From Marinifilum flexuosum (lineage in GTDB: Bacteria > Bacteroidota > Bacteroidia > Bacteroidales > Marinifilaceae), in NCBI RefSeq assembly GCF_003610555.1, contig NZ_RAPQ01000011.1, positions 365,242 to 429,241 on the forward strand: a stretch of DNA of 64,000 nt, read 5' to 3'. Position 1 is the first letter of the stretch. Each line of letters starts with the position of its first letter. Positions 46,422-55,521 of this stretch are shown in pieces. Both the position numbers and the translations under genes were made by a program. Under the pieces are notes generated by a model, which saw nothing but the letters and a program-made list of their open reading frames with translations, searched no databases and was not told the DNA's origin.

Positions 46422-46811
46422 ATGAAGAAAAACAAATTTAAGCAACTTAACGAGAAAGAGATTCTAGCATATATCTCAAAACATCAGCTTGATGCACAAA
46501 AAACAGAATCAGGTTTGCACTATGTAATTGTAAGCAAGGGAGAAGGCAAAATCCCCACTCCTGAGAGCAATGTCTCAATTGCATATATTGGTTACTTGAC
46601 CAATGGCAATATTTTCGATAAAAGTGAAAACCTGGAAATTAACCTATCGGTAGTCATCGAAGGTTGGAAAGAAGGCTTATCCTATTTTAAAGAAGGTGGA
46701 GAAGGAATTTTAATCATCCCATCACATTTGGCCTATGGAAGTACTGATTATGGAGCCATTCCAGGAGGTTCTGTACTGATATTTGATATTATTCTAAGCA
46801 AAGTTTTTTAG
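46422..46811 (+). CDS. FKBP-type peptidyl-prolyl isomerase
   Basis: 129 aa from the ATG at 46422 (an earlier start at 46395 adds nine residues and lacks support). The FKBP core shows VSIAYIGYLTNGNIFDKSEN, VIEGWKEGLSYFKEGGEGIL and IPSHLAYGSTDYGAIPGGSV, the conserved active-site loops. No signal peptide, so cytoplasmic. Helps protein folding. Confidence 0.9.
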   Translation: MKKNKFKQLNEKEILAYISKHQLDAQKTESGLHYVIVSKGEGKIPTPESNVSIAYIGYLTNGNIFDKSENLEINLSVVIEGWKEGLSYFKEGGEGILIIPSHLAYGSTDYGAIPGGSVLIFDIILSKVF

Positions 46812-46818
46812 TACAAAA

Positions 46819-46850
46819 AAACCTGACAAAGAATATGTCAGGTTAAGTTT
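46819..46850. terminator. Bidirectional terminator
   Basis: AACCTGACA pairs with TGTCAGGTT over a 7-nt loop, flanked by A and T tracts (aaaaaaa before, aagtttt after). It separates the converging FKBP and TPR-like genes. Confidence 0.8.
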
Positions 46851-46867
46851 TATCAATTAGAACAGCT

Positions 46868-47383
46868 TTAGATTCTTTTCATCATATGCTCAATCTCTTT
46901 AACTTGAGCTGAAAGCATTTTTTGTTTATCTAAGCTCTTGGCTTCTTGTAAATAGTACTTAGATAGTTTCTTGTTTCTTCTGGAAAGGTAAATGCCCGAC
47001 AAATTCAAATTCGCTACCGCTTTATCCGTTTTCATTCTTAGACCGATATTTAAAGCCTTTTTAAACTGCTTTTCCGCCTGATTGTTTTTATGCTCTTGCG
47101 AAAAAATCAATCCTGATAAATAGTAGTAATATGCCTCTTGGCTTTTGATCATTCTTTCAGGATGCTTCACTCCACTCAGCACTTTACCTGCAGACTGAAA
47201 TTTATTTTTTCTAAGAAAATAAAAAGCAATCAAGTTTTTCTCGTTCTTAAAATGCAACAATACAAATAATCCCGATACCAGTACAGCAAGTATACCTAAT
47301 CCAATGAAACTTTTAATAAACAGGAAGATTGAACCCAACAGTAGAATCCCAGCAATAATCAATCTTATAATCTTACTCAACAT
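46868..47383 (-). CDS. Membrane protein with TPR-like repeats
   Basis: 171 aa. Two adjacent membrane segments at residues 7-45 (IIAGILLLGSIFLFIKSFIG, LAVLVSGLFVLLHF), then helical repeat region (SQEAYYYYLSGLIFSQEHKN, AEKQFKKALNIGLRMKTDKA) like TPR motifs. Inner-membrane protein with cytoplasmic or periplasmic repeats; partner unknown. Confidence 0.8.
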   Translation of the reverse strand: MLSKIIRLIIAGILLLGSIFLFIKSFIGLGILAVLVSGLFVLLHFKNEKNLIAFYFLRKNKFQSAGKVLSGVKHPERMIKSQEAYYYYLSGLIFSQEHKNNQAEKQFKKALNIGLRMKTDKAVANLNLSGIYLSRRNKKLSKYYLQEAKSLDKQKMLSAQVKEIEHMMKRI

Positions 47384-47840
47384 GATGTGTAATTTTTAAA
47401 TTTGCAATACAAAACAAGTCATTTTTTGTTAAAAACCAAGAGTACACTGCCTGTGTTTTACTATTTAATATTCTTTCTATTTAAACCCTAGCTTTCTATT
47501 GATATTACAAGTATTTGAAAGCGAGTCATCCACATACACAATATGCTTTTTCGCATTAGTAGCCCATGTTTTCAACTATGACTTATAAATGGTATTTAAA
47601 AGCAGTCAGTATTGTGAATTATTGAATTGCTTCATTAGTTTGTTAATATAATATCTATGATACAAATTGACATGATCCATCAAACAATCATATTCATTTG
47701 AAAATCCCTCTAGTTTTTTCAATTCATATGCAAGCAGTCAGCTTTAATCATATATTGTATGAATCCGACTAATAAGTTTTACTATATTTACCTGAATACT
47801 AAAAGTAGATTTTCTCTACTACTTCCAAATTTTTAATTGC
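47384..47840. other. Divergent intergenic region
   Basis: 457 bp between two divergent genes, AT-rich. I see no gene, strong palindrome or recognisable riboswitch in it. Confidence 0.4.
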
Positions 47841-50294
47841 ATGAAAAAGGCCAATAATAAATTTATTTACAGCATTGTAATTCCTACCATTTTAGCAATC
47901 TCAATGTTTGTGATCACTTTCTATATTATCCTTATTCCTTTATTCGAACGCAGTATGATGGATCGCAAAAAGGAAACAATTTCCGAATTAACCAATGCTG
48001 CGTGGAGTGTATTATCGGAATATCAGGGAGCCTACCACAATGGTGAGATTAATTTGTTGGAAGCACAGGAAAAAGCATCTGAACACATTGGGAAAATGCG
48101 ATATGGTAACGAACAGAAAGATTATTTCTGGATTATTACCAATAGTCCAAAAATGATTATGCATCCCTATCGTCCAGACCTTAACGGCACCGACCTTTCT
48201 AATTTTTCAGATAATCATGAGAACAAGCTATTTGTTGATGCTGCCGAACTCGTAAAAAATGAAGGAGAAGGTTTTATTCAATATTACTGGCAATGGAAAG
48301 ATGATGCCTCTAAAATATCTCCTAAACTATCCTATGTAAAGGGATTTTCTGAATGGAATTGGGTTATTGGTACTGGCATTTACCTGGATGATGTTGAAAT
48401 GGAAATCAGCCAACTGAAGAAGACTTTATTAAAAATATCTTTCACTATTATTCTTTTTGTTGCAGTCATTTTACTATATGTGCTTCGCCAAACAAGAATT
48501 ATTGAGGAAAAAAGATTAAAGGCTGAAAAGCAATTGCTTTTATCCATTCAGAAATACAAAAGCCTTGTAAATGCCTCTACCGAAGGGACATTAATGTTAG
48601 TGGATGAGAAAGTAGTTTTTGCCAACAATAAGTTCACAAAATTATTCGATAATGAAAACATAGTAGGATCCAATTTCTCAGACTTGTTTAAGATGAGTTG
48701 GACCGATTTGGTAAGCAAAATCGAGAATCCACAGAAAACCTCCACTTTTGAAACAGAACTGGTAAACGCTCAAGCGGGTCGCGAAACTGTTGTAGTTTCC
48801 GTTACACAAATCACGCTATCAGGCGAAGTAGGATACATTATTGTTGCTAAAAATGTAACTGAAAAAAAGCGTTTAAGATTAGATGCCAATAAAATGTCGG
48901 AAGACATTCAGCTTTCGCTGCAATTAATGAATCAGCCAATCGATAACCTGATTCAAAAAAATGTTTGTTGTCAATTAAATACCAATATTAAAGATGCTGC
49001 CAAACTAATGACTGATCAGAACTGCAAATTAATTTGCATTAAAGAAAGTGATCAAATCATTGGAATTATTACCGATACTGATTTAAGAACAAGAGTATTG
49101 GCAAATGAGAGAAGTACTGATGCTATTGTAGCTACAATTATGACTGCTCCTGTGATCAGTATCAAAAATGATGCTTTGCTATATGAAGCTATTTTACGTT
49201 TCAAGCAAAGCAATGTATCACACCTGCTAATCGAAAATGAGTACGGTGATATTATAGGCAATATCAGCAGCAAACAATGTTTGGAAATGCAGCAAAACTC
49301 GCTAACTCATTTAATCAATCAGATTAACGATTGTAACAATGTGGAAAGTATTAAACGCATTCATAACAAAGTTCCGATATTAATACAAGCTGTTTTTACC
49401 AGCTCAGAAAACATTAATAGTGTATCGCGTATTATCACTTCTATTGCCGATACCATCAGCTCCAGAATTATTGAACTTGCAATTCAGGAAGTTGGCCCTG
49501 CACCATGTAAGTTTGCCTTTATCACTATGGGAAGCGAAGGTCGCTCTGAACAAAGCTTAAAAGCCGATCAAGACAACGCCATTATATTTGCCGATGATAG
49601 CGATGAGAACAAGTCATACTTTTTAAAGCTTTCCGAAATCATTAATGAAAACCTGCATGCCATTGGATACTCACGATGCAAAGGTGATTTAATGGCTGGA
49701 AATCCTGAATGGTGTAATTCTATTGATATTTGGAAAAACTACTTCTCGAAATGGATTAACAATCCGGATATGCCTAATGTATTGGATAGCTCAATTTTTC
49801 TTGACTTAAGAAACATTTATGGCGACGACAAGTTGGTAGATGATCTGTTTGAACATGTATATGCCGAACTGGATCATAATCTTGATTTTTATAATCAACT
49901 GGCTAAAACAGTGATTGGAGTAAAACCGATCATGGACAAAAAGTCTGTTAATATTAAAAAATATTTACAACCCATAATTGGATATCTTAGAATACATGCA
50001 CTTCACCATTCAATCCGAGAAACAAATAGTTTGCTACGATTGAATCAATTGATGGCATTAGGTGTTATCCCCGAAAAAAATGCTGAAGAAATCGAGGCCA
50101 TGTATAACTTTCTGATGCATTTAAGAATTAAATGGCAAGTAAATTTAATATTAGATAACGATTGGCCTGAAAATGATGTATTGCTTAAAAATCTGACTGA
50201 AATTGAAAAAAATTCCTTTAAAAGTATCGAAAAAGAAATTGTATCTCTGCAGGATGATTTAAAATCTGCATTTAAGATTTCAGAATACCAATAA
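47841..50294 (+). CDS. Cache-PAS-CBS-DUF294 signalling protein
   Basis: 817 aa. Membrane segment (about 11-33), a periplasmic single Cache domain (about 40-190, YFWIITNSPKMIMHPYRPDL, GWVIGTGIY-like EWNWVIGTGIYLDD), a second membrane segment (about 199-215), PAS (240-340), a CBS pair (about 370-485), then a DUF294 nucleotidyltransferase (FITMGSEGRSEQSLKADQD, 561-579) and its C-terminal helical domain. The GS...DQD motif retains the catalytic GS and acidic residues of GlnD-like enzymes. Couples an external ligand to a nucleotidyl transfer reaction; targets unknown. Confidence 0.88.
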   Translation: MKKANNKFIYSIVIPTILAISMFVITFYIILIPLFERSMMDRKKETISELTNAAWSVLSEYQGAYHNGEINLLEAQEKASEHIGKMRYGNEQKDYFWIITNSPKMIMHPYRPDLNGTDLSNFSDNHENKLFVDAAELVKNEGEGFIQYYWQWKDDASKISPKLSYVKGFSEWNWVIGTGIYLDDVEMEISQLKKTLLKISFTIILFVAVILLYVLRQTRIIEEKRLKAEKQLLLSIQKYKSLVNASTEGTLMLVDEKVVFANNKFTKLFDNENIVGSNFSDLFKMSWTDLVSKIENPQKTSTFETELVNAQAGRETVVVSVTQITLSGEVGYIIVAKNVTEKKRLRLDANKMSEDIQLSLQLMNQPIDNLIQKNVCCQLNTNIKDAAKLMTDQNCKLICIKESDQIIGIITDTDLRTRVLANERSTDAIVATIMTAPVISIKNDALLYEAILRFKQSNVSHLLIENEYGDIIGNISSKQCLEMQQNSLTHLINQINDCNNVESIKRIHNKVPILIQAVFTSSENINSVSRIITSIADTISSRIIELAIQEVGPAPCKFAFITMGSEGRSEQSLKADQDNAIIFADDSDENKSYFLKLSEIINENLHAIGYSRCKGDLMAGNPEWCNSIDIWKNYFSKWINNPDMPNVLDSSIFLDLRNIYGDDKLVDDLFEHVYAELDHNLDFYNQLAKTVIGVKPIMDKKSVNIKKYLQPIIGYLRIHALHHSIRETNSLLRLNQLMALGVIPEKNAEEIEAMYNFLMHLRIKWQVNLILDNDWPENDVLLKNLTEIEKNSFKSIEKEIVSLQDDLKSAFKISEYQ

Positions 50295-50307
50295 ACAGTT
50301 CTGTATT

Positions 50308-50976
50308 TTAAAAGTTCCAAATATCATTCTTTCGGATCACCTTGCAAGGGTTTCCGAAAGCAATGCTATTTGAAGGGATATCTTTGGTTACCACACTCCC
50401 CATACCGATAAATGTATTATCGCCTATCACAACATTGTTCTTAACAATTGCACCGGAACCTATTTCACATGCTTTTCCAATGTTTACATTTCCTGAAGTG
50501 ATAACTCCGGGATTAATATCAGTAAAATCGCCAATGAAATTGTGATGTCCTATTTTTGCACCTCTTTTAATGCTAACGCCAAAACCTATCTTCGTTTGAG
50601 CACTAATCACACATTGATGATCTATTAACAGCGCTTTTCCAAGCTTGCTACTAACACTAACAATTGACGAATCTGCAATGAAATTATCGTAATCATCTCG
50701 TTCCAAAACCTTAGAAAAATCCTTGTAAACCGGGTATTTATTCTTAGGGCTTACCAAACCAAATAGAATTGGAAGCTTAGGGTTTACCCTCTCAATTGCT
50801 TGTGCCTGAAAATGAATTTCTTGAAGCCAATCATTAGCTTTGGTCTCCAATTCCATATTCAGGAATACATCAAAGGCAATTTCCTTCTTATGATTATGGT
50901 AGAGTAAATCGTGAATCACACAAATCCAATTGGGATCAAATCCCATTAACTGATACACATCTCTTTTTAACGCCAT
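50308..50976 (-). CDS. NeuD/hexapeptide-repeat acyltransferase-like protein
   Basis: 222 aa. Left-handed beta-helix hexapeptide repeats (VSIKRGAKIGHHNFIGDFTD, VNIGKACEIGSGAIVKNNVV, IGDNTFIGMGSVVTKDIPSN) and the FGNPCKVIRK end are those of sugar O/N-acyltransferases such as NeuD. The N-terminal half replaces the usual Rossmann part with an uncertain domain. It overlaps the DUF849 gene upstream by up to 41 bp (11 bp if the Met at 50946 is used), so the pair is translated together. Confidence 0.82.
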   Translation of the reverse strand: MALKRDVYQLMGFDPNWICVIHDLLYHNHKKEIAFDVFLNMELETKANDWLQEIHFQAQAIERVNPKLPILFGLVSPKNKYPVYKDFSKVLERDDYDNFIADSSIVSVSSKLGKALLIDHQCVISAQTKIGFGVSIKRGAKIGHHNFIGDFTDINPGVITSGNVNIGKACEIGSGAIVKNNVVIGDNTFIGMGSVVTKDIPSNSIAFGNPCKVIRKNDIWNF

Positions 50977-51799
50977 CGTTTCTAAATCCTAGGTTCCCAA
51001 ATTCTTTAGGAGAAAAATACTGTTTGTCATGAATTGAAATTAAAGAATGGATACGTTGAACCAGTTCTATATTCGTTGCTTTACGAGATCTGCTTTCATC
51101 CCACCAAATGTTATCCTCAAGTCCAACTCTTACTCCATACCCCATTGCAATTGCCGCTGCGTTTACATTTAACTGATCAGCGGCTAATCCTGCTAATCCA
51201 ATAAAATGATTCTCTGGAATATCAGAAACGGCTGTTCCTATTTGCTGAAAGTTCGCCTGAAATCCGGCAATATTTCCAAAAAGTAAGTTCCAATAAAACG
51301 GGCCTTCAATAATTCCTTTTTTGATTAGATATTTTCCGTAATTGATCATCCCTAAATCAAAACATTCCAGTTCTGTGTTTACGCCATAATCTTTCATTTT
51401 TTGAGCCAAACGCTGAACCATATCAGGAGCATTTACAGATGCTTGTTTCACAAAATTCAAACTACTCAATGTCAAGGAACACATATCGGGTTTTAGCTCT
51501 ATTACTTCAGACCTTTTCTCAAATTCAGGAAAATTTCTTCCTGAAGTACTGCCACAAATTATCAAATCCGGACAATGCTTGCGTACTCCTTCAAATATAT
51601 CACGATATACATTACTCGTATAGGTCGGAATACCACCATCTTCGCGTGCATGCAAATGAGCAATGGTTATTCCTATTTCGTAAGCCTCATGGGTTTGTTC
51701 TATAATTTCTTGTGGCGAAATCGGTACAAATGGCGTCATACCCTTGGTAGGGACCATACCAGTTGGACAAAAATTTATAATCACCTTATTATTTTTCAT
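50936..51799 (-). CDS. DUF849 / beta-keto acid cleavage enzyme (BKACE)
   Basis: 287 aa. The TIM-barrel pattern of BKACE enzymes is clear: NFCPTGMVPTKGMTPFVPIS, TIAHLHAREDGGIPTYTS (HxH zinc ligands), GSTSGRNFPEFEKRSEVIEL, ELECFDLGMINYG and RVGLEDNIWW. The family cleaves beta-keto acids with acetyl-CoA; the substrate is not predictable here. Pairing with a NeuD-like acyltransferase suggests a sugar or amino-acid derivative pathway. Confidence 0.88.
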   Translation of the reverse strand: MKNNKVIINFCPTGMVPTKGMTPFVPISPQEIIEQTHEAYEIGITIAHLHAREDGGIPTYTSNVYRDIFEGVRKHCPDLIICGSTSGRNFPEFEKRSEVIELKPDMCSLTLSSLNFVKQASVNAPDMVQRLAQKMKDYGVNTELECFDLGMINYGKYLIKKGIIEGPFYWNLLFGNIAGFQANFQQIGTAVSDIPENHFIGLAGLAADQLNVNAAAIAMGYGVRVGLEDNIWWDESRSRKATNIELVQRIHSLISIHDKQYFSPKEFGNLGFRNDGVKKRCVSVNGI

Positions 51800-51973
51800 G
51801 TATTGTATAGTTAATGGTGTACTATTAAATATACAATATTTTTCTTTTTTTCAGCAATCAAAACAAGCCCAACTACTCAGTTTCTCAATACTTTAACTAT
51901 TATTAAACAAGATTAATTAGAGGGTATCATGCAACACTTAATCTATTAAATACAAATCATTCAAAACCAAAAT

Positions 51974-51996
51974 CCCCTTTTTCTTAGAAAAAGGGG
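51974..51996 (-). terminator. Terminator of the small zinc-finger gene
   Basis: CCCCTTTTT pairs with AAAAAGGGG across a 5-nt loop, in the 3' flank of the minus-strand gene 52020-52319. Confidence 0.75.
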
Positions 51997-52019
51997 AAGT
52001 ATATCTTATTCGAATTTCT

Positions 52020-52319
52020 TTATTCAGCTCCAATGGATATTCTGAATCGAAGCGCTTTTTCACTAAATTCATCAAACTCTCCATATTCAATAAACCTGCT
52101 TACCCTACCATTACATACCCTGCAAGTACCTTTTATCAGGATATCATTCATATCATTCAAAAAGTTTTCTTTTACATCTACCCCTTTAGTGCACATCTCC
52201 TTGCAATGCACACAATATGTTCCTTCCTGTACAATATAGTCGTAAGCTGCTTTTTCCTCTTCATCTAAAAGAACATTTAGCTGAAATCGGTTAAGCTTAA
52301 TCTCTTTAAATTTACTCAT
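52020..52319 (-). CDS. Small protein with paired CxxC motifs
   Basis: 99 aa, soluble. Two cysteine pairs, YCVHCKEMC and TCRVCNGR, are placed as in a zinc ribbon, separated by about 25 residues (KGVDVKENFLNDMNDILIKG). The rest is charged. Likely a metal-binding structural protein of unknown function. Single-gene unit. Confidence 0.75.
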   Translation of the reverse strand: MSKFKEIKLNRFQLNVLLDEEEKAAYDYIVQEGTYCVHCKEMCTKGVDVKENFLNDMNDILIKGTCRVCNGRVSRFIEYGEFDEFSEKALRFRISIGAE

Positions 52320-52602
52320 TATCTAACACTTAGTCTGTTTAATGCAGTAGTTCTTAAAATTTAAATTGAATAACGAATTTAGGAATATTCTGACTTATGA
52401 CAAATTTTTCGTGATGCTTTTTGAAAGCAAAATCGATATATTTTAGGTAAAAAAATGAACTTACCATTAATAGCAGCGAAATCATAGGAAATCCAAACCG
52501 GTTAAATCAGTTATATTTTTGAATTCATTAATATTTACAAATCAATTCTATATCCTTTCATTTAAATCAGACACAAAACTCTTTTTCTTCAAAATATCCT
52601 AT

Positions 52603-52610
52603 TATCTTTG
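52603..52610 (+). promoter_or_regulatory. Promoter -7 box for pyrD
   Basis: TATCTTTG matches TAnnTTTG exactly and lies 19 bp before the pyrD start codon; a T-rich stretch about 20 bp upstream could be the -33 region. The 310-bp gap 52320-52629 holds nothing else of note. Confidence 0.5.
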
Positions 52611-52629
52611 TATAAAATAATATTACAAA

Positions 52630-53676
52630 ATGAGTTTATATCGCCTAATTATACGTCCTCTGTTAATTCAATTCGATGCTGAAAAAATACACAAGTTTAC
52701 TTTTTCATGCTTAACACTTTTTCAAAAGATTGCCTTTATTCGCAAAATTTCTTCACTAATCCTTACTAAAAATCATCCTGCATTAGAGCGTGAGCTATTT
52801 GGTTTAAGATTTCCAAACCCCGTTGGTCTTGCAGCTGGATTGGATAAAAATGCAGAAGCTTTCGACATGTTGGGTAGCATGGGCTTTGGTTTTATCGAGA
52901 TTGGAACTTTAACCCCAAAACCACAAGATGGAAACCCTAAACCTCGCCTGTTCCGATTTGTAAACGACAAGGCGATTGTGAACAGAATGGGATTTAATAA
53001 TGATGGTGTGCTGGAAGCCGTAGAAAGGCTAAAAAGGAAAAAAACAAATGTGATTATAGGGGGAAATATTGGTAAAAATAAAGTCACACCTAACGAACTT
53101 GCCAGCGATGACTACATTAACTGCTTTGAAGCCTTATATCCACATGTTAACTACTTTGTTGTTAATGTAAGTTCTCCTAACACTCCAAACCTTAGGGCGT
53201 TGCAAGATAAGGAACCATTAAAAGATCTTTTGAATAAATTAATGGGATTGAATAAAATCAAAAAGAAAACGAAACCCATTCTGCTTAAAATTGCTCCCGA
53301 TATTAATGAAGCCCAACTGGATGATATCATAGAAATCGTTCAGGACACCAAAATTGCGGGTATCGTGGCTACAAACACAACTATTTCAAGGGATGGCTTG
53401 AGCTATTCCAAAAAAGAAATTGAAGCGGTTGGTGCTGGTGGCTTAAGCGGAAATCCTTTAAAGCAAAAATCTACAGAAGTAATACGATACATACATCAAA
53501 AATCAAATGGCAGTATTCCAATTATTGGTGTAGGTGGCATTATGACTGTAGAAGATGCTCTGGAAAAGTTGGATGCCGGAGCCTCATTAATTCAAATTTA
53601 TACTGGTTTTATCTACAGTGGACCAAGTTTAATTAAGGAAATTAATAGGGCTTTAATCAGAAGAGCTAAAAATTAA
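52630..53676 (+). CDS. pyrD: Dihydroorotate dehydrogenase (quinone), class 2
   Basis: 348 aa. Class 2 hallmarks: an N-terminal membrane-associating helix ([20 protein letters not shown]), [48 protein letters not shown] (catalytic Ser), [14 protein letters not shown] and [34 protein letters not shown]-dependent oxidation of dihydroorotate to orotate with quinone, in pyrimidine synthesis. Converges on the GreA-like gene with a 1-bp gap. Confidence 0.97.
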   Translation: MSLYRLIIRPLLIQFDAEKIHKFTFSCLTLFQKIAFIRKISSLILTKNHPALERELFGLRFPNPVGLAAGLDKNAEAFDMLGSMGFGFIEIGTLTPKPQDGNPKPRLFRFVNDKAIVNRMGFNNDGVLEAVERLKRKKTNVIIGGNIGKNKVTPNELASDDYINCFEALYPHVNYFVVNVSSPNTPNLRALQDKEPLKDLLNKLMGLNKIKKKTKPILLKIAPDINEAQLDDIIEIVQDTKIAGIVATNTTISRDGLSYSKKEIEAVGAGGLSGNPLKQKSTEVIRYIHQKSNGSIPIIGVGGIMTVEDALEKLDAGASLIQIYTGFIYSGPSLIKEINRALIRRAKN

Positions 53677-53677
53677 A

Positions 53678-54139
53678 TTATAATATTTCTTCAATTGTAT
53701 ACGATTGGTCTTTGAAGATAATCTGGTCTCCTTTTTGTTTTCCCTTAAAAGCTTGAACCAAATCGGATTGAAATGATACAACGAAATAGTTCTGGCCATT
53801 CAATTCCATTTGCCCCAAACCTGCCAAAATGTAAAAAGATATTTTGTTAGTGATTACCAATGAACCCAACTGCACAGTTTTATTTTTTACTTCGGGATTA
53901 ATCCTGTCGACAATGCTTTTAAGTTTTTGGTTAGTTGTCAATTGTCGCATCACCTTTTCTTGCTCCAGATGCATCATGGCCCTACCCGTTTCATGTTTAT
54001 CCCCAGCCGTACTTTTGCTTTCACTCGCAACAGATTCTTTTAATGCGGATAAGGATTTATGGTTTGCTGTGATTTTCGATTGAATTAACTCTTGCACCTT
54101 ATTGTACAAGTCTACTTTTAATGTATTTGGTGTATGCAT
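53678..54139 (-). CDS. GreA/GreB-like protein
   Basis: 153 aa. N-terminal coiled coil with the SxxAGDKxETGRAMMxxE motif (ASESKSTAGDKHETGRAMMH), then a small FKBP-like C-terminal domain (VQLGSLVITNKISFYI, VVSFQSDLVQAFKGKQKGDQ). This resembles short GreA/B-type proteins of Bacteroidota that are sometimes labelled 3-oxoacyl-ACP synthase; the latter name has no support here. Probably binds RNA polymerase or another channel; not demonstrated. Confidence 0.75.
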   Translation of the reverse strand: MHTPNTLKVDLYNKVQELIQSKITANHKSLSALKESVASESKSTAGDKHETGRAMMHLEQEKVMRQLTTNQKLKSIVDRINPEVKNKTVQLGSLVITNKISFYILAGLGQMELNGQNYFVVSFQSDLVQAFKGKQKGDQIIFKDQSYTIEEIL

Positions 54140-54309
54140 TGTTGTATTCTATTAAAGAAATCAAATGTACTAATAAGAAATAGCAATCGCGATTAAGATT
54201 GAAAACAATCCTCTGTTCCTTCTCAAACTTTAAATCAAGGCAAGCTATTTTGCGATTTTTTAAAAAATACTTTACTTTTCGAAAAATCTAAACTAGCACT
54301 TATTCTCTT

Positions 54310-55398
54310 ATGAATATTCCCTATTTGATCCTTTTTTGCTCAGCCCAAATTATTGGTTTGATCCTGATATTGCTACGCAAAAAATTCAGAACTCTACCTA
54401 ACTTTATCTTAAAGCTCATATTTATTAATATTATATTTCACTACGTTTATTACTATTTCTTTTACAAAGGTTTTATTGCTTTAGATTCAAACTGGCCTTA
54501 TAGCGTAGTTCCCATTGCCACAATGGCTCCAATGGTGGTATATTACTATGTAATGTCGGTGTTGTATGGAAAACTTAAGTTTACGAAAGTAAGCTTATTG
54601 CATTTGCTTCCTTTCTTAATAAACGGGATCATCTTTATCCTGTATTTGAATACCAACTCTTTAAAAAGCACATACTTACTGATTGCCAAAAACATACTGG
54701 TTTCCCTTTACATTATTTACCCTTTCCTGATTTTAAAGATGATTGGGAATTTTTACCAAATCAAAGGCATGTCGCTGAGTATATTCAGTTACAACAAGAA
54801 AAGAACAAGCTTGATTAAGCTGCTATGCTTCATGATGAGTGTGCATTTTGTAATTCTGGAAATTAAAACCAACCTCCCTCTCCTTGTATCTGGCTCTGAA
54901 GCTACCATGGATATTATCAACCTTAGTTTTTTGATGCTTTTAGGCTATGCAATATCATATGTAATTGTAAGTGAACCCCGAACTTTGCATCTAAGCACCG
55001 AAAAAGTGGGTTTAGGTGGATTTAAAAAATATGATAAATCGAAGCTTACTCGCGAATTGGCTGAAAAAAACGTGATCAAAATGAATCAACTTATGGAATC
55101 TGAAAAACCATATCTTGATCCAGAGCTAAATTTGTCAAGTTTCTCTCAACAATGTAATATCTCTTCCCATGAGATTTCAGAAACTATGAATGGATTAATG
55201 AATCAAAGTTTTAATGATTACATTAACAATTACAGGGTGGAAGAATTTAAGCGTTTGTCGAAACTGGAATCTTACAAGAACTACACCATATTGGCATTGG
55301 CATTTGAGGCTGGATTTAAATCGAAAGCTACCTTTAATGCCGCTTTTAAAAAATTCACCAATAAAACACCTTCTCAATTCCTGAAAGAACTGGAATAG
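54310..55398 (+). CDS. Membrane-bound AraC-family regulator
   Basis: 362 aa. Residues 1-225 hold about seven membrane segments (IPYLILFCSAQIIGLILILL and others); residues 260-360 are an AraC HTH domain (LDPELNLSSFSQQCNISSHE, YKNYTILALAFEAGFKSKAT, AAFKKFTNKTPSQFLKEL). This 7TM-AraC type senses a membrane-related cue. Same strand as, and 123 bp before, the reductive dehalogenase start, so it is the obvious candidate regulator of that cluster. Confidence 0.9.
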   Translation: MNIPYLILFCSAQIIGLILILLRKKFRTLPNFILKLIFINIIFHYVYYYFFYKGFIALDSNWPYSVVPIATMAPMVVYYYVMSVLYGKLKFTKVSLLHLLPFLINGIIFILYLNTNSLKSTYLLIAKNILVSLYIIYPFLILKMIGNFYQIKGMSLSIFSYNKKRTSLIKLLCFMMSVHFVILEIKTNLPLLVSGSEATMDIINLSFLMLLGYAISYVIVSEPRTLHLSTEKVGLGGFKKYDKSKLTRELAEKNVIKMNQLMESEKPYLDPELNLSSFSQQCNISSHEISETMNGLMNQSFNDYINNYRVEEFKRLSKLESYKNYTILALAFEAGFKSKATFNAAFKKFTNKTPSQFLKELE

Positions 55399-55521
55399 TT
55401 TTCGATTTAAAATGAGGAGATTGATGGTACGATAAAATTGGAATACGTCCGAAATTATTGGTTTTGTCGCTATATCAATGTTTTAGATGCAGTTTTGAAC
55501 TGTAACAAAAACATTGACGCA

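Noticed and set aside
50936..50976. A frameshift joining DUF849 and the NeuD-like protein into one gene
   Set aside because: Both have complete family-like ends and starts; a simple coding overlap explains it.
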